This document shows, one piece after another, positions 1 through 6,191 of a stretch of 11,128 nucleotides of DNA. The notes below the pieces were generated by a model. That model saw nothing but the letters and a program-made list of their open reading frames with translations. It did not search any database and was not told where the DNA came from. The position numbers were made by a program, and so were the translations under genes. The stretch's first letter is position 1. The number at the start of each line of letters is the position of its first letter. The stretch is from Acidobacteriota bacterium. Lineage in GTDB: Bacteria; Acidobacteriota; Vicinamibacteria; Vicinamibacterales; UBA2999. The stretch covers positions 1 through 11,128 of the forward strand of contig CANIAI010000034.1 of assembly GCA_947465275.1 (NCBI GenBank), read 5' to 3'.

Positions 1-1194
1 GTGATCGTCCTGCTCGGCCAGACCGCCCAGATCAGCCCGACCCTCTCGGTCGCCGGCCAGACCGCGGAAGTGGTGGTCGTCGCGCAGCGGTCCGTCATCG
101 ACGTGCAGACGACGACCCGCCAGCGCAACATCCCGGCGGAAGAGTTCGAGAGCATCCCGAAGGGGCGCAGCTTCCAGAGCCTCGTGGCGGCGCTCCCGTC
201 GGTCAACCAGGGCGAGCTCGAAGGCGGCGTGCAGGTCGGCGGCGCCTCGGCCGGTGAGAACAACTTCACCGTCGACGGCGTGCCGGTCAACAGCCAGATC
301 AACGGCCAGCAGCGGCAGGACGCCGTGTTCGAGTACCTCCAGGAAGTGCAGGTGAAGACCTCGGGCCTCGAAGCGGAGTTCGGTGGCGCCATCGGCGGCA
401 CGATCTCGGCTGTCACCAGGTCCGGCGGCAACCGCTTCACCGGGAGCCTGTTCGAGCACTACTCGGGCAGCGCGCTGCAGGCCAACAACGGCGTGGCCAA
501 GCGACTCGTGATCGATCCGGCGACGCAGAACAGCGTGTCGGTGATCCAGGACAACAACCAGAAGTCCAATCGCAACGAAGTCGGCTTCTCGCTCGGCGGG
601 CCGGTCGTGAAGGATCGCGTCTTCTTCTTCGCGTCCGCCTCACCGCGCTTCGACAAGCTCGACCGCACCTACACGCTGCCCGACAGCTCGTCATACACCC
701 TGCACCGTGACCGCACCACGACGAGCCTCTTCGGGAAGGTGACGTGGGTGCCGACGAATCGTCTTCGCGCCAACGTCTCGAGCCTCTACACGCCGGACAA
801 GGCCACCGGGACCATCGCCGGCTACAACGGCGGGACGATCAACAGCACGACGAACACCGCGGCCAACCTCGATGCCCAGAAGGGGCGCGGCTACGAGATT
901 CCGCGGTGGAACATGGCCTACAACGCCGACTACACCCTCGGCGCCACCGCGCTGCTGACGGTGCGGGGCGGCTACATGAAGGACAACTACTTCGACACCG
1001 GCGTCAACAAGTCGCAGACGTTCGATTACGTCACGTCCGCGGTAGGTCTCGCGGGTGTGCCCGCGCAGTACCAGCAGCCGGCGGGCTACGCCAACCTGCC
1101 GCGCGTGCAGATCAACGACCACGACATCACCACCCGCAACTTCATCGACGCCTCGCTGTCGACCGTCTTCAACGCCGCGGGTTCGCACTGCTGA
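1..1194 (+). CDS. Oar-like TonB-dependent receptor, plug and first barrel strands (5' partial, ends at frameshift)
   Basis: This is the upstream fragment of an outer-membrane TonB-dependent receptor. The gene begins before the window, and the GTG at base 1 is an internal valine codon. Residues 1-25 look like the last strand of a carboxypeptidase-regulatory/Cna_B-like domain leading into a valine-rich run. Residues about 30-140 form the plug: a stretch around ESIPKGRSFQSL, the FTVDGVPVNSQ segment near 88-98, and an EVQVKTSGLEAEFGGAIGG segment. This pattern is typical of Oar-like receptors. Barrel strands follow, including a typical GGPVVKDRVFFFAS hairpin near 198-211. The frame ends abruptly at TGA 1192-1194, while homologous barrel sequence continues in frame 3. 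Any TonB box and signal peptide lie outside the window. The family takes up large substrates or acts in surface adhesion; the substrate is unknown here. Confidence 0.9.
   Translation: MIVLLGQTAQISPTLSVAGQTAEVVVVAQRSVIDVQTTTRQRNIPAEEFESIPKGRSFQSLVAALPSVNQGELEGGVQVGGASAGENNFTVDGVPVNSQINGQQRQDAVFEYLQEVQVKTSGLEAEFGGAIGGTISAVTRSGGNRFTGSLFEHYSGSALQANNGVAKRLVIDPATQNSVSVIQDNNQKSNRNEVGFSLGGPVVKDRVFFFASASPRFDKLDRTYTLPDSSSYTLHRDRTTTSLFGKVTWVPTNRLRANVSSLYTPDKATGTIAGYNGGTINSTTNTAANLDAQKGRGYEIPRWNMAYNADYTLGATALLTVRGGYMKDNYFDTGVNKSQTFDYVTSAVGLAGVPAQYQQPAGYANLPRVQINDHDITTRNFIDASLSTVFNAAGSHC
1186..1191 (+). other. Apparent single-base deletion (-1 frameshift) in the receptor gene
   Basis: The bases here are CACTGC, read in frame 1 as His-Cys and followed at once by TGA. 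Adding one base after 1188 (CAC-CTG-CTG-AAG) restores an uninterrupted receptor reading into frame 3. There is no homopolymer longer than a doublet and no recognisable slippery heptamer, so programmed slippage looks unlikely. Either a real inactivating mutation or an assembly or sequencing error would explain it. Confidence 0.85.
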
Positions 1195-2822
1195 AGGGCG
1201 GGTTCGGCTACCTCCGCGCCACCAACGATGTCGAGCTCGCCTACCCGAACGGCGGGTTCGTGTCGGTCTTCTGGAACTCATCCTTCACGAGCGACGCCAC
1301 CGGCGTCACCGACCGTGGCACCTACGGCTACTACTCGATCGACACGCTGGGCACCATCGGCAAGACCGGCGCGACCATCAGGAGCCTGTTCATCCAGGAC
1401 CAGTGGCAGGTGAGCCCCCGCCTCACGCTGAACCTCGGCGTCCGCAGCGAGTCGGAGCAGTTCCCCTCGTTCCGTGCTGACATCCAGGAGTTCGCCTTCC
1501 AGTTCGGCTGGAAGGACAAGATCGCGCCGCGACTGGGCGTGGCCTACGACCTGTTCGGCGACGGCAGGGCCAAGGTCTCGGCCTCGTTCGGCCGCTACTA
1601 CGACTGGACGAAGTACGAGCTGGCGCGCGGCGCCTTCGGCGGCGACGTGTGGCAGACCCGGTACCGTTCGCTGGACGATCCAGACCCGACCAAGCTCAGT
1701 CTCGCGGCGCTCACGGGCCGCAACCTCTGGACGAGCGCGTCCGACTCCTACAAGGACAGCCGGATCCCGAGCTTCGGCGACGACGCCATCGACCCGAACA
1801 TCAAGCCGATGGCGCAGAACGCGTTCAATGCCGGTCTCGAGTACCAGGTGGCGCGGAGCACGGTGTTCAACGTGAACTTCGTGCGGAACACGCTGATTCG
1901 CACCATCGAGGACATCGGCACGCTGGTCAACGGTTCCGAGACCTACATCTACGGCAACCCCGGTGAAGGCCTGGCCAAGACCGCCATCACGACCGGCGCC
2001 ACCGCCCCGTTCACGCTTCCCAAGCCGAAGCGGAACTACACCGCGCTCGAGCTGAGCGTCAACCGGCGGTTCCAGGGCAACTGGTTCCTGGGTGGCAGCT
2101 ACGTATACAGCCGCCTGCACGGCAACTACCCGGGCCTGGTGAACACCGACGAAGTCAGCGCGCCCGGCCGCAGCTCTGCGGCTGCACAGGAAGCCTTCGG
2201 TCAGCGCGTCCGTCCCGGCACCAACGCCTCGCGCGCGTGGGACCTGGACGAGTTGATGTTCGACTCGCACGGCAACCTGGTCGAGGGGCTGCTGCCGACC
2301 GACCGGCCGCATGTCGGGAAGCTCTATGGCTCCTACATCCTCAGGACCGGCACGACGGTCGGCCTGAACGTCTACGCGGGCAGCGGTACCCCGGTCAGCA
2401 AGACGGTGCAGTCGCTCTATCGCTACCCGATCCTGGTCGAGGGTCGCGGTTCGCTCGGCCGTACGCCCTTCCTGACGCAGACCGACCTGCTGATCTCACA
2501 CGACGTGAAGTTCAGCGGGAGCAAGCGCCTGCGGCTCGAGTTCAACGGCCTGAACCTGTTCAACCAGCAGCAGGTCCGTCACGTGTTCGACACCGTGAAC
2601 CGGCTCGGCGCGAACGGCCGTGTGCTCGCGAGCTCGGCCCTGCGCCTCGGCGCGCAGGACCTGCAGAGGGGCTACGACTACAACGCGCTCCTCGCGGCCA
2701 CCGCGGACGCGGCCAAGCCGGCCGGCACTGCCGGCGCCGGCTACAAGGATCCCCGGTACGGGCTGGGCGACCTCTGGAATCCGGGCTTCTCCGGCCGGGT
2801 CATGGTGCGCTACATGTTCTAG
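1188..2822 (+). CDS. Oar-like TonB-dependent receptor, C-terminal beta-barrel (3' part after frameshift)
   Basis: This is the continuation of the upstream receptor in frame 3. Reading CAC then CTG from 1188 restores a smooth join (AAGSH followed by LLKGGFGYLRATND), giving about 940 visible residues in total. The 544 residues here show alternating aromatic and polar barrel strands, for example SLFIQDQWQVSPRLTLNLGV, IAPRLGVAYDLFGDGRAKV and LRLEFNGLNLFNQQQ. The end is VMVRYMF, and a terminal aromatic residue is the usual outer-membrane barrel insertion signal. If the break is real, this fragment has no convincing start: the first GTG in frame is at 1260 and has no ribosome binding site. It would then not be made, and the gene would be a pseudogene. 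If the break is a sequencing error, the gene is an ordinary full-length Oar-like receptor. No neighbour suggests its substrate. Confidence 0.88.
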   Translation: MLKGGFGYLRATNDVELAYPNGGFVSVFWNSSFTSDATGVTDRGTYGYYSIDTLGTIGKTGATIRSLFIQDQWQVSPRLTLNLGVRSESEQFPSFRADIQEFAFQFGWKDKIAPRLGVAYDLFGDGRAKVSASFGRYYDWTKYELARGAFGGDVWQTRYRSLDDPDPTKLSLAALTGRNLWTSASDSYKDSRIPSFGDDAIDPNIKPMAQNAFNAGLEYQVARSTVFNVNFVRNTLIRTIEDIGTLVNGSETYIYGNPGEGLAKTAITTGATAPFTLPKPKRNYTALELSVNRRFQGNWFLGGSYVYSRLHGNYPGLVNTDEVSAPGRSSAAAQEAFGQRVRPGTNASRAWDLDELMFDSHGNLVEGLLPTDRPHVGKLYGSYILRTGTTVGLNVYAGSGTPVSKTVQSLYRYPILVEGRGSLGRTPFLTQTDLLISHDVKFSGSKRLRLEFNGLNLFNQQQVRHVFDTVNRLGANGRVLASSALRLGAQDLQRGYDYNALLAATADAAKPAGTAGAGYKDPRYGLGDLWNPGFSGRVMVRYMF

Positions 2823-2867
2823 ACGGCCGGGGGGATCGCCACTCCCTCCCAGCAGCTGTACGTAGCG

Positions 2868-2898
2868 AAGGGGGGAGCCCGATTCGGGCTCCCCCCTT
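2868..2898. terminator. Bidirectional hairpin terminator between convergent genes
   Basis: A perfect 13-bp inverted repeat (left arm 2868-2880, AAGGGGGGAGCCC; right arm 2886-2898) surrounds a 5-base loop. It lies between the receptor stop on the plus strand and the permease stop on the minus strand. The arms begin with AA and end with TT, giving a very short U tract in either direction. A second outer pairing, GTACG at 2858-2862 with CGTAC at 2903-2907, may lengthen the stem across an internal loop. The rest of the gap (2823-2918) holds nothing else recognisable. Confidence 0.75.
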
Positions 2899-2918
2899 CC
2901 TGCGTACGCCCTCGGCGG

Positions 2919-3788
2919 CTACACCCGGTCCGCGGCCTCGGCCTCTGCGCGCCCGAAGAACCAGAGTCCGGACCCGGCGAGGACGAGCGTGATCGCGACC
3001 GACACCGCGATGTGCGAGGCGCGGACCTCGCCAGACCCGAGGATCGCCGCCTTGAACATCTCGACGGGCGCGGTCATCGGGTTGGCGGCCATCGCCATCT
3101 GCCACCGCGGGCTGATGGCGGACAGCGGATACATCACCGGCGTTGCCAGCACCCAGAAGCCGAGCACGTACGCGAGCGTGAAGCGGACGTCGCGCGCGAC
3201 GGCGGCCGGCACCGACGTCCAGAGGCCGAGTCCGATGGCAATGGTGAGTGTCAGCAGCGTCGACGGGATCACCCACAACAGCTCCGGGCCGACATGGATG
3301 TACCAGACGTGCTGTGTGACCCGGTAGTAGATCAGCGCCCCGATCATCACGAGGATGTGGATCCCGAAGTTCACGAGCGCGGGTGCGATGCCGGCAATCG
3401 GGATGATCAGCCGCGGTACGTAGATGCGCGAGATGATGCCGGCGTTCAGCTGGAGCGAGCGCGTCGCCCACATCGCCGACTGGGCGAAGAGCTCCCAGAT
3501 GGTCGAGCCCACGGTGAGGAACAGGAAGTACGGGACGCCGTTGGTCTCGACCTGCAGCAGCCTGCCGAACAGCAGGTTGTTCACCAGCAGCGGGAACAGC
3601 GGCCGGATGAAGATCCAGGCCATGCCGAGCACGGTGTTCCGATAGAGCTTCTGGAGCGCCCGGCTCCCGAAGAACCGCAGCAACTTGCGGTAGCGCCAGA
3701 CCTCGCGCATCCGCGCGATGAACCCCGACCGGCGGGGTTCGATGGTCCAGAGTTCCTGGGCGCCGTCTGGCGTTCCGGTCGTCGTCAT
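2919..3788 (-). CDS. wzm: Wzm-like ABC-2 polysaccharide/O-antigen exporter permease
   Basis: This is the inner-membrane channel subunit of an ABC-2 polysaccharide exporter, 289 residues, close to the usual Wzm/TagG length. A cytoplasmic N-terminal stretch with a basic, aromatic amphipathic segment (about 26-50, including WRYRKLLRFF) precedes the membrane part. Hydrophobic segments lie near 54-75, 85-107, 118-155 (probably two), 171-197, 203-223 and 258-278. Typical family marks are NPMTAPVEMFKAA near 236-248 and the end FGRAEAEAADRV, which resembles the usual F-x-x-x-E-x-x-x-A-D tail. The start ATG overlaps the stop of the upstream transferase as ATGA (3785-3788), and a GGAAGG site precedes it. 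Its ATPase partner is the Wzt-like gene at 7684-8904, four genes up the same train; the two are more often adjacent. It is the last gene before the terminator. Confidence 0.93.
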   Translation of the reverse strand: MTTTGTPDGAQELWTIEPRRSGFIARMREVWRYRKLLRFFGSRALQKLYRNTVLGMAWIFIRPLFPLLVNNLLFGRLLQVETNGVPYFLFLTVGSTIWELFAQSAMWATRSLQLNAGIISRIYVPRLIIPIAGIAPALVNFGIHILVMIGALIYYRVTQHVWYIHVGPELLWVIPSTLLTLTIAIGLGLWTSVPAAVARDVRFTLAYVLGFWVLATPVMYPLSAISPRWQMAMAANPMTAPVEMFKAAILGSGEVRASHIAVSVAITLVLAGSGLWFFGRAEAEAADRV

Positions 3789-5296
3789 TTACCCTTCCGG
3801 CTGGCCTGCTCGAGGCGGGCGCGCTGCACCTTCTTGGAGCCGGTCGACCTGCGCGCCATGGGCGCCATCACGGCCCGGAGCGCGGGCACCCACGCGGCAT
3901 CCGTCGCCGCTGCGGTGCGGGGGGACGTGGCGAGACGTTCAAGGGCGTCGGCGAACACCGCCGTCGCCGGCCGCTCCAGCCCGTGCGGCCGGACGAACCT
4001 CGTGATGAAGGCCGACCGATCGCCAGGCTCGCTGATCGAGCGCACCAGCGCCTCCTCGTGCGCCGCGAGGTCGCGCGTCGCCTGGAGCAGCCCGCCGCCC
4101 TCCTCGAGCAGGTAGCGGAAGTGCAGCGTCCCTTCCTGGTTCTCATGGAACTCCGGGAGCAGGATGGTGTGCACCGGCCGGCCGACGACCCCGGCCTCGA
4201 TGAGCGCCGTGGAATTCAGGCCGACCACCGCCGCGCTGTGATACATGGAATCGAAGTAGTCGTCCTTGGTGCTCACGCTGAACGGCGCGTCACCCGTGCG
4301 CGGCCAGACCGACACGTTCTCGAAGCGGTCCAGGTCGACGCTCGCCCACTCCGCGGCGCGCTTCGGATGCGGACGGATCAGGAGTCCCGCGTCGCGGAGC
4401 ACCGGGTGCGCCGACGCACGCAGCCGCGACACCCACCGCTCGACGAGCGTGGACTCGGGCGGGCTTCCCTCGAAGAGGCACGAGCAGGCCCAGAGCACGT
4501 AGGGACGCGCCGGATCGAGCCCGACCGCCGTCTTGAACGTGGCGGCATCCCGGGAGGGCTGCCGGTCGAACCACTGATCGAAGCATTGCGCGCCCGTCAC
4601 GTCGACCTGTTCCGGCCTGATCCGATGGAACCGCACCGCCTCGTCGCGCTGCACCTCGTTCCAGACGAGTACCCGCTCCGGCACGTCCCGCAGCAGCGCC
4701 TTGCTCGAGAGATGATCCCAGCTTCCCACCGCCAGCGCCGTGTGGACGCCGAGCCGGCGGGCTGACCGCAGCACCTCGAACTGTTCTGAACCGAGTGTGA
4801 GGAGCGGCGACAGCACCACCACGTCCGGCGCCAGCTGCCGCACGGCCGCCGTCACCTCTTCGCATTCGGGCAGCGCGGCTTCCATCAGGGCCAGCACCCC
4901 GCGCAGCACGGCCAGGCCCGGGCCCGACTTTCCCAGCGGCGAGCCGGCCAGCCGCTTCACGAGCGCCGGGGCCCTCGTACCCGCGCGCGACATCAGGATC
5001 GGAGTCGCCGCGTAGTCGCTGTGGAAGTACCGCAGGTAGTCTGACCCGAGTCTCAGGCTCGCGGCGAGCGCGTCCCAGTCGGTGTAGTGTTCGCGCGACA
5101 GGTATCCGACCGACACGCGTCCGGGCCACCGGGTCTCGAGCGCGCGCGCGGCGTCCCCCCAGACCTTGGTCTTGGGGTCACGTCCGCCGACATCCGCGAG
5201 CAGGGCGACCTCGTGGCCGCGTGACGCCAGCTCATGGATGACCGACTCGTAGATCTTGACGTACCAGAAATTGCGGAACGAGAACAGGACCCGCAC
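3785..5296 (-). CDS. GT-B-like glycosyl/glycerophosphotransferase-type protein (paralogue of 6188-7672)
   Basis: This is a 503-residue cytoplasmic protein that I read as a GT-B-fold transferase acting on the exported glycan. Residues 1-30 form a Rossmann-like opening (VRVLFSFRNFWYVKIYESV, then GHEVALLAD). The middle holds GSWDHLSSK (191-199), LVWNEVQRDEAVRFH and VTGA (233-236). The C-terminal half has RPHP (308-311) and GLNSTALIEAGVVGRPVHT (359-377). RPHP followed by an N/S-S/T-x-x-x-E/D-x-x-x-x-GRP stretch recalls CDP-glycerol glycerophosphotransferases, KpsC/S-like capsule enzymes and UDP-GlcNAc 2-epimerase folds. The exact substrate cannot be told. I chose GTG 5296: it lies 4 bases past the dioxygenase stop, has GGGGAG upstream, and begins at the conserved first strand. 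The frame stays open further up inside the dioxygenase gene, but the residues there look random. The end is very basic (RRSTGSKKVQRARLEQASRKGK region), possibly binding membrane or phosphate. Confidence 0.85.
   Translation of the reverse strand: MRVLFSFRNFWYVKIYESVIHELASRGHEVALLADVGGRDPKTKVWGDAARALETRWPGRVSVGYLSREHYTDWDALAASLRLGSDYLRYFHSDYAATPILMSRAGTRAPALVKRLAGSPLGKSGPGLAVLRGVLALMEAALPECEEVTAAVRQLAPDVVVLSPLLTLGSEQFEVLRSARRLGVHTALAVGSWDHLSSKALLRDVPERVLVWNEVQRDEAVRFHRIRPEQVDVTGAQCFDQWFDRQPSRDAATFKTAVGLDPARPYVLWACSCLFEGSPPESTLVERWVSRLRASAHPVLRDAGLLIRPHPKRAAEWASVDLDRFENVSVWPRTGDAPFSVSTKDDYFDSMYHSAAVVGLNSTALIEAGVVGRPVHTILLPEFHENQEGTLHFRYLLEEGGGLLQATRDLAAHEEALVRSISEPGDRSAFITRFVRPHGLERPATAVFADALERLATSPRTAAATDAAWVPALRAVMAPMARRSTGSKKVQRARLEQASRKGK
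3793..3798 (-). promoter_or_regulatory. Ribosome binding site of the Wzm-like permease
   Basis: GGAAGG on the minus strand lies 4 bases before the ATG at 3788. It sits inside the last codons of the upstream transferase. Together with the ATGA overlap it supports that start and translational coupling. Confidence 0.6.
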
Positions 5297-5300
5297 CGAC

Positions 5301-6191
5301 TCAGTTCTCCCCGAGCACGAGGCGCTCGAGTGGCGAACGGGCCACGCTCGCGGCATAGCGGTATGGCGCGGCAGCGCGGAAGTCGATCGGGAGCATGAAC
5401 GAGTACGGTGTCTGGTACTGCAGCATCACCACAAGCCGCGGCGGGGCTCCCGGTGCCACCCGTGAACCGAAGTGGAAACAGCGACTCGTGTCGACGAGGC
5501 ACACCGTGCCGGCTGGTCCGAGCGCCGGCACCGGCGGGACCGGGCACACGCGCTCGACCTGCTCGTCGGTGAGCCGGCTGCGGTACTGGTACGCCGTCGC
5601 CTTCCGGACCGTGGCCGACGCATCGGCGGGCAGGATCGTCAACGGCCCGCTCTCGGGCGTCACGTTGCCGCAGTGGACGAACACCTTGATCTGGGCGACG
5701 TCGTCGCCGTCGCAGTGATAGAGCTGGCTGCTGATCGGCGCCGCGACCGTCGCATCCGAGTGGAAGACCTTGACGGCGGTCAGCACCGGCACGACGCCCA
5801 GATACCTGGATACGGCCGCGATGATCCCGGGCGTCAGCGCGAACCGCAGGAAGACCGAGTCGGGCGGCAGCGCTCCGGACGGCAGGACATCGACGAGGAA
5901 CGTCTTGCGCGCCCCGGGCCGCGGGGCCGCGAAGTACACATCGCGCGCCTCACAGGCCTGGTCCACGAGTGCGGCGTGATCGAAGGCCGCTGGCGGAGCC
6001 ATGGCGAATCCCCGGTCCCAGGGAATCTCGATGTCTGACGGGCCCAGCCGACGCGCCATCCAATGACGGCCCAGCGTGCGCGGCCACGCGACCGCCCGTC
6101 GGCCAACGGCGTACGTGCGGCGCATGCCGTCGGTGCCGAGGCGGCAGTCCCGCGCCACTCGTGCGTGCCACGTCTTCGGTGCGGACTTCAC
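5301..6191 (-). CDS. PhyH-family Fe(II)/2-oxoglutarate dioxygenase
   Basis: This is a 296-residue protein of the phytanoyl-CoA dioxygenase (PhyH) superfamily, which uses Fe(II), oxygen and 2-oxoglutarate to hydroxylate or oxidise small molecules. The metal triad is visible: H159-C-D161 (in YHCDGDD) and H240 (CFHFGSR). R252 (PPRLVVMLQYQ), 12 residues after the last histidine, is the expected 2-oxoglutarate carboxylate ligand. The SGPLTILPADAS segment (181-192) and the LVDTSRCFHFG strand are typical of PhyH proteins. I chose GTG 6191 because it overlaps the upstream stop as GTGA (6188-6191), the same style as other junctions here; ATG 6125 is an alternative. Its place between two paralogous transferases inside an exporter operon suggests it modifies a sugar or another glycan component. 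That is inference; the family also includes lipid- and amino-acid-acting enzymes. Confidence 0.87.
   Translation of the reverse strand: MKSAPKTWHARVARDCRLGTDGMRRTYAVGRRAVAWPRTLGRHWMARRLGPSDIEIPWDRGFAMAPPAAFDHAALVDQACEARDVYFAAPRPGARKTFLVDVLPSGALPPDSVFLRFALTPGIIAAVSRYLGVVPVLTAVKVFHSDATVAAPISSQLYHCDGDDVAQIKVFVHCGNVTPESGPLTILPADASATVRKATAYQYRSRLTDEQVERVCPVPPVPALGPAGTVCLVDTSRCFHFGSRVAPGAPPRLVVMLQYQTPYSFMLPIDFRAAAPYRYAASVARSPLERLVLGEN
5307..5312 (-). promoter_or_regulatory. Ribosome binding site deciding the GTG 5296 start
   Basis: GGGGAG on the minus strand lies 10 bases upstream of GTG 5296, within the last codons of the dioxygenase gene. It favours this start over the longer open frame reaching 5356. 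Confidence 0.55.

Noticed and set aside
744..1187. Frame 3 open sequence upstream of the receptor's second half
   Set aside because: Residues here are Arg/His/Gln-rich and unlike a barrel, while frame 1 over the same bases is good receptor sequence. Only the part from about 1188 is real.
1186..1200. Programmed -1 ribosomal frameshift in the receptor
   Set aside because: No slippery heptamer of the X-XXY-YYZ type is present, and I know of no such mechanism in this receptor family; mutation or sequence error is simpler.
1278..2312. A 344-residue minus-strand open frame inside the receptor gene
   Set aside because: Low-complexity Arg/Val/Ala/Gly composition and no motif; it overlaps well-formed barrel sequence on the plus strand.
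5297..5356. N-terminal extension of the transferase at 3785-5296 to a start at 5356
   Set aside because: The extra 20 residues overlap the dioxygenase C-terminus and do not resemble the paralogue. GTG 5296 has a ribosome binding site and begins at the first conserved strand.
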